From contig CAWDME010000001.1 in assembly GCA_963803335.1 (NCBI GenBank), positions 62,001 through 126,000 on the forward strand: DNA of 64,000 bases, given 5' to 3'. The translations under genes and the position numbers were made by a program. The stretch comes from DASSUW01 sp963803335. GTDB lineage: Bacteria; Actinomycetota; Thermoleophilia; Solirubrobacterales; Solirubrobacteraceae. Below, piece after piece: positions 1-9,199 of this stretch (positions are counted from its first letter, which is position 1; each line of letters opens with the position of its first letter). Below the pieces are notes generated by a model. The model was not told where the DNA came from. It worked only from the letters and a program-made list of their open reading frames with translations, and ran no database searches.

Positions 1-1266
1 CACGACCACCTCGAGCCCGACGCCGCCGCCGAAGGTCAACCCGGCGCTCGTGCCCCAGCGCAGCTCGCCGCCGGCCGTGATCGCCGGGATCGCGTCGCCG
101 ATCACGCCGCGCAGGAACGAGTCGGCGGCGCCGAGGTCGAGCACGAAGCGGAACGCGCCCTGTTCGATGCCCGCCAGTACGTACGCCTCCGGCTCGGCGG
201 TGGTTCCGGTGATGCCGATCTCCAGCCGCAGGCCGTCGAGCTCGACACGCGTGGCGTTGGCCGAGCCGAGCAGCAGCCACGCGGCCGGCGGCCGCGCCTC
301 GAGCGCGATCGCGGCGCCGATCGCCGCGTCGGCGCCGACGAGCGAAACGCCCGCGGGCTGGATGCGGGCGCCGATCGTCGCGGCGCCGTCGGCGGTCGCG
401 GACGCCTCGAGCGTCCAGGTCTCGCTCAGGGGGATCGCGATCCCCGCCGCTCCGTAGGCGAGGTTGCCGACGTAGAGCGTCCCGCCGCCGTCCGGCGTGC
501 AGGCGAAGAGCAGGCCGAGCTCGCCGTTCACACCGGCCGCTGTGACGCCGCGGAACAGGACAACGTCGGATTCGACGCCGGCGGGGTCCTCGACCGGTGC
601 GCCGGTGATCGCCTCGGCGACCGCGGGCTGGACCGCGCGCGTCCGGACCGCGAACCCCAGCCGCGCGAGCAGCAGGCCGAGCTCGCGCTGCACCGGCCAG
701 CTGTTGAACGGGCCGCCCCAGCCGATGGCCGCCTTGACCGCGTCGGCCGGGTTCGCGAGCGCCGGCCCGAGACCGTCCCAGTCGAAGACGTAGCGCGGGC
801 GGTCGCCGGGGCCTTCCGAACGGCACACGCCCGTCAGCCGGAGCGCGGCGAAGGCCGCCGGCGCCTGGCGGGCGAGCCGCCCCGCGAGCAGGTGGGCGCC
901 GAGAGCCGTGGCGAGGTCGGTCCATGTCTCGGGCAGCGAGAGCGGGCCGGGGAGCCCGGTGAGGTCGTCGCGCTCCAGGCTCGCCAGCTCGGCGATCGTC
1001 CGGACGATCGCCGCCGTGGTCTCGACCAACTCGAGCACCGCCGCCGCCCCGCCGTCCTCGAGCGCGGCGACGCCGGCCGGCAGCGACCGCAGCTCGTCCA
1101 CGACCGGCAACAGCCCGGCGACCTTCGCATGCGCGGCCGGCGAGAGGCTGACCTCGTAGCCGACCTCGGCAAGCAGCCGACCGCATTCGCCCGGGTCGGC
1201 GAGCGCGCGCTCGAGCGGCTCGAGAGCGAGCGCTCCGGCGCGGACGAGCGACGTCAGCGCCGTCAC
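1..1266 (-). CDS. Large uncharacterised protein, partial (3' end beyond the left edge)
   Basis: The frame is open from a GTG at 1266 to the window edge, 422 codons without a stop. The GTG overlaps the TGA of the upstream gene (GTGA, 1263-1266), so the two are probably translationally coupled. The N-terminal 150 residues look helical and are rich in Ala, Leu and Glu; later parts are Gly-rich and beta-like, ending in a run containing LTFGGGVGLEVVV. No signal peptide or catalytic motif is visible. From memory it resembles the large DUF6603-type proteins, but this is unverified. The function is unknown. Confidence 0.6.
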   Translation of the reverse strand, partial: MTALTSLVRAGALALEPLERALADPGECGRLLAEVGYEVSLSPAAHAKVAGLLPVVDELRSLPAGVAALEDGGAAAVLELVETTAAIVRTIAELASLERDDLTGLPGPLSLPETWTDLATALGAHLLAGRLARQAPAAFAALRLTGVCRSEGPGDRPRYVFDWDGLGPALANPADAVKAAIGWGGPFNSWPVQRELGLLLARLGFAVRTRAVQPAVAEAITGAPVEDPAGVESDVVLFRGVTAAGVNGELGLLFACTPDGGGTLYVGNLAYGAAGIAIPLSETWTLEASATADGAATIGARIQPAGVSLVGADAAIGAAIALEARPPAAWLLLGSANATRVELDGLRLEIGITGTTAEPEAYVLAGIEQGAFRFVLDLGAADSFLRGVIGDAIPAITAGGELRWGTSAGLTFGGGVGLEVVV

Positions 1267-4256
1267 AGGAACACGATGACCTGGTCGTTGATCTTGACCT
1301 TCACACGGCGCCACTCGTCGCTCTCGAACTCGTCGGGGAATCGGCCCTCGGTGCGCGCGAGCAGCTCTCCGTTTCCGGTGAGGATCACGTGGTCGGTCGC
1401 GGGAGCGAGCGCGCTGGTCGTCCCGAGCGCCGGCTGCTCGCCGGTCGTCAGCACCGTCCGGACCCACGAGTACGCCGCGAGCGCCCGCTTCCAGGTCAGC
1501 AGCTCGTTCGAACCGGATGGGCCCGTCGAGCTCGCGTCGGCTTCTACGTGCATCGTCGCCGCGGGGCTCTCGAGCAGCGGCCGGTAGCGCGCGACGTTGC
1601 GCGCGAGGAGGTCGCGCTGGCCTTCGGTCAGCTCCCACCCGCCGACGGCGAAGTCCCCCAGCACCAGTTCGGAGTTGCTCCCGAACGTGCTCTCGAACGT
1701 GCTGAGGGCGACGGGCAGCGTGGCGGTCGCGGCGCCGCGGGCGATGAGCAGGCCGAGCGTGGCGCCGAGCGTGTAGGAGACCGACGCCTCCACGCCGAGG
1801 CCGACCTTGACGTTCCAGCCGGTGTTGTCCGTCGGCATGCTGACCGCGCGTCCTCTCGCGCTGATGAACACGATCACCTCGTACTGCGTGCCGTCCATCG
1901 GCAGCTTTCCGCCCGGCGGATTCGGCGGCGCGCCCCCGCCGCCGGGACCGACGTGCAAGGAGGCTGCCGCGTTGACGGAGGCGATGTGGATCGACGAGGG
2001 AGCGAAGTCGTCGCGGGTCCACTCGCCTTGCGTGAGGAGGGTGTTCGGGTCGCCTCGCGTGTAGAAGTTGACGGCGATTCCGGCTCCTTCGGCGACGCCC
2101 GCGCCACCTTCCAGCATCACGCCCCAGTAGGGCTCGGGATGGCCCCAGCCGTGCGGCACGGCAGGATCCGGCGCGCAGTCCGGCATGTGCTCGATCGGGC
2201 ACGAGACGCGGTATCCGCCGCCCTCGATGTGGAAGTCGAGCGGCGTCCCGCTGCCCCCGATCCCAGGGCCCGACATCGTGAAGTCGTAGCGGTGCTCCGC
2301 GGCGTCCGGATCGTGGCCGCCGAGCTCGCCCGGCTCGAGGTCGAGCAGCGCGAGCAGCGTCTCGGAGTCCAGCTGCTCGGCGACCAGCCGGTCATCGAGG
2401 AAGTCCCAGTAGGTGGTGCCGACCGAGATGAGCTGCGAGACCAGCTGCAGCCGCGCCTCGCGGCGGAACCGCTCGAGCACCGGCGTCGTCTCGTCGGGCA
2501 CTGCCGCGCCGTCGAGCACGCCGTTGAGCGCGAGCGCGTGGAGCATGTCGGCCGCCGTGTCGTCGAGGGACTTCCCGGTGTCGACGAAGAAGCTGTTCCG
2601 GAGGTCGACGAAGAGAGTCGAGAGCGCGACCTCGATCCCGTGCTGCTGGGACGAGTGCAGTGGCGTGAGATCGGTCTCCAGGCTCTGGCGCGGCGTCAAC
2701 CACGCGGGCGGTGGGTCCTCCGCGTCCGGGTCGGGCTCGAGCGCGGCGACGACCGTGGCCGGCAGGATCTGCGAGAGCAGCGACGGCCGCAGCCGCGCGC
2801 GATGGGTCTGGCGCACCACCGTGTAGTCGGCGGGATCGGCGTCTCCGAGGCCGAAGCCGACCGTGATCGCGAACGCGACGGCCTCGTCGGGATGCGCGAC
2901 GTCGTAGATCTGGATCCACGACCCGGGATCGCCGTCGAAGGTGCCCGAGAACCGCAGCAGTGGCGGGCGCACGCCCTTGCTCGGCTGCCAGGTCGTCTTG
3001 TCGAGGACGGCCGTGAACTCGTGGCGAAACAGCTGCCGGTCCGTGATCCAGCCGTCCAGCCACGCACCCGCCTGGTTGAGCTGCAGCGTCGCGTTCGCGA
3101 GCCGGCCGGAGGTGGTGTCGAGATCGCCCCACGCGGTCTCGTAGAGGCCGGTCAGGTCGACCGGCGGCAGGTCACCCGTCACGACGGCCGCCGGCAGGAT
3201 CGCCGGATCGGTGATCCCGAAGGGGAGCATCCGGATCAGCCCGAGCTCGTGCAGGGCGAACAGCAGCACGACCCAATGCGTCGTCTCGAAGTGCGCGAGC
3301 AGCGCCGGGCCGTTCACCTCCCGCGGGTACAGGGAGCTGTGGCGCATCGCCAGGGCAGCGCGCGCGGCCTCGAAGAACCCGCCCTTCGTGAGCGACCGCG
3401 GGTCCACCGAGCGTGCCGCCGCCAGCAGGCCCACCGCCGTCGCGCCGGCGTCGTCGAGCGCGCGCTTGAGCATCGCCTCGAGGGCGCCTGGGGTCTGCAG
3501 GTGCGTCCAGATCTCCTGGGCCAGCGCGTTGAAGGCATCCAGGCCCAGGGCAGGCTGGAGCGGCGAGTCCCAGGTCGCGGGATTCAGGCAGCGGACGAGC
3601 CCGATGGGCGCGCCTCCGCCCGCGCCGAGCGCGGCCGCCAGCTTGTCGCGCGCGTCTCTGGCGCTCACCGCTGTCTGCGCCGGTGTCGTCGGGACCGCGA
3701 GCGGCTGGGTGAAGACGATCCAGCCGTCGGCGGGCGCCGCGAACGGATCGGCGGCCTCCGCTGCCGGTGTGCGTGCGTCCGTGACGTACGCGGTTCCGAG
3801 GCCGGTCAGCGCGACCGCGGGGTAGGGCGACGCGGCGCCGAGCGGCTTCTCCATCCAGCGCCGTGCCTTGACCCTGAGCGCGGCGACGACCCTGCCGCCC
3901 AGGCCGCCCTTCGGCACCGTCAGCTCGGCGCCCGTGATCGCCTTCCAGTCCCCCTGTGCGACCACCAGGTGGGCGGTGGAGTTCGGAACCAGCCCGGGCC
4001 AGGCGAGCAGCCGCAGGTAGCTGTTCGGCTCGTCGAAGTGCCCCATGGCGATCTCCGGCGTGTCGTAGCCCGCGAGCGCGAGCACGACGGCGAGCGGCTC
4101 CAAGGCCGCCCACCAGGCGTCGACCGACTGGCTGTCCGGGATCGAGTTGTTCCACACCCCCAGGCCGCCATACTGCTCGACCGGCCGGGCGCCGCCCCCA
4201 GCCTGCAGCACGCGCGGGATCAGCCACGTCGGTCGCGGCGCGTCGTTGATCAGCAC
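1263..4256 (-). CDS. Large uncharacterised protein with an OmpA-like C-terminal segment
   Basis: This is a protein of about 997 residues. The GTG at 4256 is preferred over an in-frame start at 4415, because the extra 53 residues are Arg-rich and low in complexity and would crowd the divergent promoter. No signal peptide is evident. Near residues 850-930 the stretch with LLARNVARYRPLL and VEADASSTGPSGSNELL recalls the OmpA/MotB peptidoglycan-binding fold (helix, then a 'GHTDSTG'-like turn), although key residues are degenerate. It is followed, with a 4-nt overlap, by the second large protein at the window edge. The pair may be structural or surface components; I do not recognise the family. 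Confidence 0.7.
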   Translation of the reverse strand: MLINDAPRPTWLIPRVLQAGGGARPVEQYGGLGVWNNSIPDSQSVDAWWAALEPLAVVLALAGYDTPEIAMGHFDEPNSYLRLLAWPGLVPNSTAHLVVAQGDWKAITGAELTVPKGGLGGRVVAALRVKARRWMEKPLGAASPYPAVALTGLGTAYVTDARTPAAEAADPFAAPADGWIVFTQPLAVPTTPAQTAVSARDARDKLAAALGAGGGAPIGLVRCLNPATWDSPLQPALGLDAFNALAQEIWTHLQTPGALEAMLKRALDDAGATAVGLLAAARSVDPRSLTKGGFFEAARAALAMRHSSLYPREVNGPALLAHFETTHWVVLLFALHELGLIRMLPFGITDPAILPAAVVTGDLPPVDLTGLYETAWGDLDTTSGRLANATLQLNQAGAWLDGWITDRQLFRHEFTAVLDKTTWQPSKGVRPPLLRFSGTFDGDPGSWIQIYDVAHPDEAVAFAITVGFGLGDADPADYTVVRQTHRARLRPSLLSQILPATVVAALEPDPDAEDPPPAWLTPRQSLETDLTPLHSSQQHGIEVALSTLFVDLRNSFFVDTGKSLDDTAADMLHALALNGVLDGAAVPDETTPVLERFRREARLQLVSQLISVGTTYWDFLDDRLVAEQLDSETLLALLDLEPGELGGHDPDAAEHRYDFTMSGPGIGGSGTPLDFHIEGGGYRVSCPIEHMPDCAPDPAVPHGWGHPEPYWGVMLEGGAGVAEGAGIAVNFYTRGDPNTLLTQGEWTRDDFAPSSIHIASVNAAASLHVGPGGGGAPPNPPGGKLPMDGTQYEVIVFISARGRAVSMPTDNTGWNVKVGLGVEASVSYTLGATLGLLIARGAATATLPVALSTFESTFGSNSELVLGDFAVGGWELTEGQRDLLARNVARYRPLLESPAATMHVEADASSTGPSGSNELLTWKRALAAYSWVRTVLTTGEQPALGTTSALAPATDHVILTGNGELLARTEGRFPDEFESDEWRRVKVKINDQVIVFL

Positions 4257-4450
4257 GCGACTAACCTGACCGTCGCGCTGGGTCGTCGGGCTGTCGTCTC
4301 GTTCGCCATGGATCACCGGGGGGCCGCATCGGTGACCCAGCCTCTGCATGCCGCCCGCCGATTCTCTGCGCCGGAGCGCGCGATTGCACCGGGAGAACCC
4401 CTGGGTCTTAGGCACTGGTGCCGGACCGGCGGCTCACGTAGGGTTGGCAG

Positions 4451-7186
4451 ATGATCGTCAGCCGCGCCGCGGAGGTCGGCAGGCTCGACGAGTTGCTCGA
4501 ACGGCTGTGCGCCGGAGACGGCCGTGCGCTCGTCGTCCACGGCGACCCGGGGATCGGCAAGACGACGCTCCTGGACGCGCTTGTCGACCACTGCCCCGAC
4601 GGCGTCACCGTGCTGCGGGCCCGCGGCGTGGAGACCGAGGCGGAGCTGGCGTTCGCTGCGCTGGCCGACCTGCTCGCCCCCGTCATTGACGATCGCGCCG
4701 AGCTTCCGGCCGCGCAGTCGGCCGCGCTCGCCGCCGCGCTCGCACTGGGGCCACCGGCGCCGGGGGACCGTCTGGCCGTCTGCGTCGCCACGCTGGGCCT
4801 GCTGCGTGCAGCGGCCCGCCGACGGCCGCTGATCGCCGTCGTCGACGACGTCCACTGGCTCGACGCCGCCTCGCGTGAGTGTGTCCTGTACGCGGCGCGA
4901 CGGGCCGGCGGATCGCTGGCGCTCGTGCTCGCCGTCCGCGACCCGTGGGAGACGCTCGAGCGCGCGCAGCTTCCCGACCTGCGGCTCGCACCGCTGCCGG
5001 ACGACGCCTCACTCGAGGTGCTCCGCCACATCGCGCCGGATCTCGCGCCCACGGTGGCGCAGGCGATCGTGGAGGCGGCGGCGGGGAACCCGCTGGCGCT
5101 CGTTGAGCTGCCGGCGACGTTCACGCCCGACCAACGGACCAGCGTGGCCGTGGCCGAGTTGCCGCTGGCCCCGAGCGGCCGGCTCGTCGGCGCGTTCGCC
5201 GCCCGAGTCGGCGAGCTCGACGCCCTCGCCCGCCGCGCGCTGCTCGTCGCGGCGACGTACGACGACGAGGATCTGACCGCGATCTCCGCGGCGTGTCGCG
5301 CCGCAGACACGGACGTCGGACAGCTCGTTCAGGCGGAGGAGCGCGGGCTGATCAGCATCGGCGCTGGGCAGGTGAGGTTCGCGCACCCGCTGGTCCGCGG
5401 CGCCGCGTACCACGCGGCGGGCCCGGCGGAGCGCCGGCGCGCCCACCATGCCATCAGCCGCATGCTCGGGGGTGAGCGCCGTGTCTGGCACCTGGCCGCT
5501 GCCGCCGTCGGGACCGACGAGCGTCTCGCGGCGCAGCTCGACGAAGTCGGTCGCGCGGCGGCGGCCCGCCGCGGCTACGCGTCGGCCTCGGCGGCGTTCG
5601 AGCGAGCGGCCCGCCTCTCAGCCGAGCCCAGCGACGTCGGCCGCCGTCTGCTGGCTGCCGGCGAGGCCGCCGGCGCGGCCGGATCGCGCGAGCGGGCGCT
5701 GGCGCTGCTCGAGGAGGCGTCGCGCCTGGCGGGCGACGCGGTCGCCCGCGCGCGGGCCGCGCACCTGCGCGGTCGGATGATGGTCTGGAGCGGGAGCCCC
5801 GCCGAGGCGGTGACCCTGCTCGTCAGCGAAGCCGACCGCGTCGCACCGCATGACCCCGCACTGTCGGCGGCGATGCTGGCGGATGCCGCCAACGCGTGCA
5901 CCGTCACCAACTCGTTCCACCAGGCGGAGACACTCGCGCAGCGCGCTGTCGCTCAGGTGGGCGGCGGCGCCGGCCCGCTCGCGCGTGGGCCCGTGCTCGC
6001 GATGCTCGGCTGGGCGCTGCTCCTGCGGGGCCGGGCACCACGCGCGCGACCCGTCCTCGCCGAGGCCGAGCGCCTGGCGGAGGGGCTCGACCCGCTTGGC
6101 CTGCACGGGCCTTGGCAGCATCTGCTGCTGTTAGCGCGTCTGCCGCTGGGAGATTGGGAACGGGCACTTTCGGAGAGCGTCGCCCTGTGCGCGCGGGCGC
6201 GCGAAGCGGGGGCGCTCGCCGCCCTGGGCGGCACGCTGATCGTCGTCGCCGAGTGCGCCCTGCGACTGGGCGATTGGGAGCTGGCCGACGAGGCGACGCT
6301 CGAAGCGATCCAGGTGGCCGGCGATACCGGACAGCACAGCTGGCACGGGTATGCCCTGTCGATCCGCACCCGGCTCGCGGGCGCGCGCGGGTTGCCGGAA
6401 GACGGGCAGGCCGCCGCCCGTACGGCGCTCGACATCGTCGAGCGCCAGGACATCCCCAGCGGGCTCAGGTTCGTTCGCGGGGCGCTCGGGTTCCTGGAGC
6501 TCAGCGTCGATCGGGTCGAGGAGGCGGTCGCCGAGCTCGAGATCGTCGAGCATCTCGTGGCGGGGTCGGGCCACGAAGATCAGACGCTGGTTCCCTGGGC
6601 CCCGGACCTCGTCGAGGCGCACGTCCGCGGCGGGCGGATCGACGACGCGCGGCGGGTGCTCGCGACACTCGAGCGCCAGGCGGACTCGTCGGACACCGCG
6701 TTCGCCTGTGCCGTCGCGGCTCGCTGTCGCGGCATGGTCGAAGACGACTTCGATGCGGCGTTCGGGGATGCGCTCGGCTACGACGATCGCCGGCCGATGC
6801 CGTTCGAGCGCGCCCGGACGCTGCTCGCGTTCGGGCGGCGGTTGCACCGTGCGCGCCGCCGCGCCGCCGCGCGTGAGCGCCTGCGTGAGGCGCTCACGGG
6901 CTTCGAGCGGCTCGGAGCCGCGGCCTGGGCTGCCCAGGCCCGGAACGAGCTACGGGCCGCGGGCGCTCGTCGCCGGGCGCCGCGGGCGAGCACGCTCAGC
7001 GCGCAAGAGCTGCGCGTGGCCACCGCCGTTCGGCGCGGCGCGTCGAACCGGGAAGTCGCCGCCGAGCTCTTCCTCGCGCCGAAGACGATCGAGTTCCACC
7101 TGACGCAGATCTACCGCAAGCTCGGCATCCACTCGCGGACCCAGCTCGTCGCGGCCCTCGCGCGCCAGCCCGATCGCGACAGCTGA
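4451..7186 (+). CDS. LuxR-family transcriptional regulator with N-terminal AAA ATPase (LAL type)
   Basis: This is a 911-residue LAL-type regulator. Residues 31-38 (GDPGIGKT) form Walker A, and LIAVVDDVHWLD at about 127-138 forms Walker B. The middle is a long helical, TPR-like sensor region. The C-terminal 60 residues are a LuxR/GerE helix-turn-helix, with the segments REVAAELFLAPKTIEFHL and YRKLGIHSRTQL. In this family ATP binding and an effector gate activation of nearby catabolic or secondary-metabolite genes. It diverges from the large-protein pair at 1-4256 across about 190 bp, and those genes are the obvious candidate targets. No copy of the window-wide operator lies in this gap. Confidence 0.93.
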   Translation: MIVSRAAEVGRLDELLERLCAGDGRALVVHGDPGIGKTTLLDALVDHCPDGVTVLRARGVETEAELAFAALADLLAPVIDDRAELPAAQSAALAAALALGPPAPGDRLAVCVATLGLLRAAARRRPLIAVVDDVHWLDAASRECVLYAARRAGGSLALVLAVRDPWETLERAQLPDLRLAPLPDDASLEVLRHIAPDLAPTVAQAIVEAAAGNPLALVELPATFTPDQRTSVAVAELPLAPSGRLVGAFAARVGELDALARRALLVAATYDDEDLTAISAACRAADTDVGQLVQAEERGLISIGAGQVRFAHPLVRGAAYHAAGPAERRRAHHAISRMLGGERRVWHLAAAAVGTDERLAAQLDEVGRAAAARRGYASASAAFERAARLSAEPSDVGRRLLAAGEAAGAAGSRERALALLEEASRLAGDAVARARAAHLRGRMMVWSGSPAEAVTLLVSEADRVAPHDPALSAAMLADAANACTVTNSFHQAETLAQRAVAQVGGGAGPLARGPVLAMLGWALLLRGRAPRARPVLAEAERLAEGLDPLGLHGPWQHLLLLARLPLGDWERALSESVALCARAREAGALAALGGTLIVVAECALRLGDWELADEATLEAIQVAGDTGQHSWHGYALSIRTRLAGARGLPEDGQAAARTALDIVERQDIPSGLRFVRGALGFLELSVDRVEEAVAELEIVEHLVAGSGHEDQTLVPWAPDLVEAHVRGGRIDDARRVLATLERQADSSDTAFACAVAARCRGMVEDDFDAAFGDALGYDDRRPMPFERARTLLAFGRRLHRARRRAAARERLREALTGFERLGAAAWAAQARNELRAAGARRRAPRASTLSAQELRVATAVRRGASNREVAAELFLAPKTIEFHLTQIYRKLGIHSRTQLVAALARQPDRDS

Positions 7187-7250
7187 GCGCGCATCGAGGC
7201 ACGCGCAGGCGAACTTCAGTGCTGGCGCCCCCTCACCGAGCAGGCCGAAT

Positions 7251-7403
7251 CGCGACGTCGCGCAGCTGCGCCACAAGAACTCGAACGTAACCCGCGCGTT
7301 CTACCGCGGCCATTTCAACGATAAGCGCCGTGAGCTACTGCGGGCGCGGCTCGAGGCGCGGCATGGAAGCAGTGAGGAAGCGGTGGACCGCAACGCCGGG
7401 TAG
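7251..7403 (+). pseudogene. C-terminal tail of a tyrosine-recombinase integrase
   Basis: A 50-residue open stretch ending in TAG reads LRHKNSNVTRAFYRGHFND and then ELLRARLEARHG. This resembles the C-terminal end of phage/ICE-type tyrosine integrases, in the region of the 'LGHKxxxVTRxxYxxHF' catalytic Tyr block. Nothing upstream continues the domain, so only the tail remains. It lies about 100 bp from a tRNA 3'-end fragment, the usual neighbour of an integrase at an attachment site. Confidence 0.5.
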
Positions 7404-7497
7404 CGGAGGCTCACGACAGGGACCGCCGAAACGACCTGCTTGCGGGGCTTTCACGGCGCCGAGCAACAGGCGGCAACAGCCCGCGCGTTGATGGTAA

Positions 7498-7533
7498 GGA
7501 AGGGGTCGCCGGTTCGAGTCCGGCAGAGGGCTT
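7498..7533 (+). other. tRNA 3'-end fragment (T-arm and acceptor strand), probable attachment-site scar
   Basis: Positions 7508-7524 form a perfect T-arm: GCCGG stem, TTCGAGT loop, CCGGC stem. It is followed by AGAGGGCTT in the place of an acceptor 3' strand. No matching 5' acceptor strand, D-arm or anticodon arm is found in the preceding 80 bases, so this is not a complete tRNA. Such 3' fragments are typical duplicated att sites of tRNA-targeting integrative elements. Confidence 0.6.
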
Positions 7534-7535
7534 CG

Positions 7536-7557
7536 AAACCGCGCTACGGCGCGGTTT
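7536..7557 (+). terminator. Stem-loop terminator
   Basis: AAACCGCGC (7536-7544) pairs exactly with GCGCGGTTT (7549-7557) around a TACG loop, followed by one more T and TCTCG. It sits 2 nt beyond the tRNA 3' fragment, as a tRNA terminator would. Confidence 0.6.
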
Positions 7558-7599
7558 TCTCGTTTCCGGAGCGGCTCTGGTGACCACTTCCTGCGCGGG

Positions 7600-7631
7600 G
7601 GAAGGGGTCGCCGGTCCGACTCTGGCAGCTG
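7600..7631 (+). repeat. Imperfect second copy of the tRNA 3' fragment
   Basis: The first 16 bases, GGAAGGGGTCGCCGGT, are identical to 7498-7513. The following bases (CCGACTCTGGCAG) are a decayed version of the T-loop and 3' stem (TCGAGTCCGGCAG). The copies are 102 bp apart in direct orientation, as expected for the two ends of an excised or collapsed element. The rest, up to 7859, shows no gene. Confidence 0.5.
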
Positions 7632-7859
7632 GCGCACCGCGCCAGCCGGGCGTCTTTCCGGCGTTGCGCGCGTCGCGCCGTCGCGCTTTCCAGGCTCAGT
7701 CGCGTACCCCCGTGGGCACCGAGTCGTCGCGTACGACTCACGCACTGATCACTCCTAACGGCGCTCTGCATACGGAGCGGCTCCGAGCGGCGTAAGGGCG
7801 TGCAGGCGCGCTGGCGTCGACACACGCGCAACCGCGTTCTGATCCGTCGGGCCGTTCGG

Positions 7860-8672
7860 CTATGCAGTGACAAGCCCGCCGTTCGGGCTCAGGACCGCCC
7901 CGACAAAGTACGCGGCGTCGTCGGAGGCGAGGAACGCGACCGTGGCGGCGACCTCCTTCGGCTCGGCGAGTCGGCCGGCAGGCGTCGACGCGGCGATGGC
8001 GCGGCGCTGCTCATTGATCTCGCCTTCGAGTGTGCCGGTCCCGACGTGCCCCGGGGCCACCGCATTGACGCGGACGCCTTGCACGATCAGCTCCTTGGCG
8101 GCCGCCTTGGTGAAGCCCAGGACCGCCGCCTTGGCCGCGGAGTAGTGCGGATGTCCGGTGCACCCCTCGAGGCCGCAGATCGAGGACATGTTCACGACCA
8201 CGCCACGGCCTCGTGGAGCCATCGAGCGGGCGGCCGCTCGGGTGCAGTAGAAGGTGCCGTCCAGGTGGATCGCCAGCATGCGCCGCCACTCGTCGTCGGT
8301 CAGGCGCACGAGAGCATCGAGCGCGGTCGCCACGGCGCCGTTGGCTGCCTCGGCCCGCTGGCGTGCCAGGAGTGGGGTCACGCGACGCAGGTGATCGAGG
8401 CCCACTGCACCGGCGTTGTTGACCAGGATATCCAGCGGTCCGAGCTCCGCCTCGACGCGCGCGAACGTGGCGTCGACCGCCGAGCTGTCGCTCACGTCGC
8501 AGACGAGAGCGACCCCTTCGCCTCCGGCGAGTTCCAACGTCTGTTCGGCATTCTCCTGGCGGATGTCGAGCACCGCCATGCGCGCTCCCTCCTCGGCCAG
8601 CCGGATCGTGATGGCACGACCGATGCCCGCTCCTCCGCCTGTGACGACGGCCACCCTCTCCGTCAGGTTCAT
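7860..8672 (-). CDS. Short-chain dehydrogenase/reductase (SDR)
   Basis: A classical SDR of 270 residues: the NAD(P)-binding TGGGAGIG is at 11-18, NNAG at 85-88, catalytic Ser near 164, Tyr177 and Lys181 (YSAAK), and a PGHV motif follows. Asp at the end of beta-2 (VLDIR) favours NAD(H). An insertion of about 25 residues after NNAG is unusual and may shape a substrate lid. The substrate is unknown; most likely it oxidises a hydroxy or hydroxyacyl intermediate. It overlaps the 3' end of a broken MDR dehydrogenase by 4 nt and was probably once co-transcribed with it from the operator at 9151. Confidence 0.88.
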   Translation of the reverse strand: MNLTERVAVVTGGGAGIGRAITIRLAEEGARMAVLDIRQENAEQTLELAGGEGVALVCDVSDSSAVDATFARVEAELGPLDILVNNAGAVGLDHLRRVTPLLARQRAEAANGAVATALDALVRLTDDEWRRMLAIHLDGTFYCTRAAARSMAPRGRGVVVNMSSICGLEGCTGHPHYSAAKAAVLGFTKAAAKELIVQGVRVNAVAPGHVGTGTLEGEINEQRRAIAASTPAGRLAEPKEVAATVAFLASDDAAYFVGAVLSPNGGLVTA

Positions 8673-9126
8673 CCCGTGTCCTCCCGTGACCGAGCGGCCA
8701 CGACGCGGCCGCCGACGTCATCAGCCTCGAGCTGCTCGGCTGCAATGTGCCTCCGTCTGCAAGTCCGTCGACCTGCGCGAGCTCTGCGCGTGTTCCCCAG
8801 TTCGAGAGCACCACGGGCGTTTCGAACGGGATCACATCGAAGCGGGACGGCAATGTCTGTTCGGCCCACGCCGTAGACGAAGTCGGATTCGACGCCGTTC
8901 ATCCCGTCCATCCCGTCGCTGAGTGCTGCGACGGTGCCGGCCACCTCGTGGCCGAGCGTGAACGGCAGCTCGGTCGACATCGTGGCGGGGCGCCAGCACG
9001 TCAGGTTGGAGGGCCAGAGATCAGTCCCGGTAACCCGAAGGAGAACGTCACCAGGCCCCGGGACCGGCGCGCGACGTCACGGACCTCCACCGGCCGCTCC
9101 CGGGCGACGACCTGAACGGCTCGCAT
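8669..9126 (-). pseudogene. Broken zinc-type MDR alcohol dehydrogenase
   Basis: From an ATG at 9126 the frame reads MRAVQVVARERPVEVRDVA, a normal start for a zinc alcohol dehydrogenase, and then derails. A shifted frame resumes with ELPFTLGHEVAGTVAALSDG, the catalytic-zinc GHE block, after which similarity is lost. Only about a third of the usual 340 residues is represented, in at least two frames, so this is a pseudogene. Its promoter still carries a good operator at 9151-9164. Confidence 0.75.
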
Positions 9127-9150
9127 GGCCTCCAAGCTATCCCGGTCTTG

Positions 9151-9164
9151 AACTGAGGTCAACT
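9151..9164. promoter_or_regulatory. TGA-NN-TCA operator copy
   Basis: AACTGAGGTCAACT has an intact TGA-NN-TCA core and AAC/ACT flanks. It lies 25 bp upstream of the broken dehydrogenase start and would control that gene and the SDR behind it. Confidence 0.6.
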
Positions 9165-9199
9165 CTTAGGTGAGACGAGTGTCGGTCCGCGCGCAGCCA

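Noticed and set aside
1389..4454. A plus-strand open frame of about 1,000 codons opposite the large protein at 1263-4256.
   Set aside because: It is Arg-rich with no family character, typical of the antisense frame of a GC-rich gene, while the minus strand has coherent protein sequence and a coupled neighbour.
7460..7533. A complete tRNA gene.
   Set aside because: Only the T-arm and 3' acceptor strand are present; no 5' acceptor strand, D-arm or anticodon arm could be fitted.
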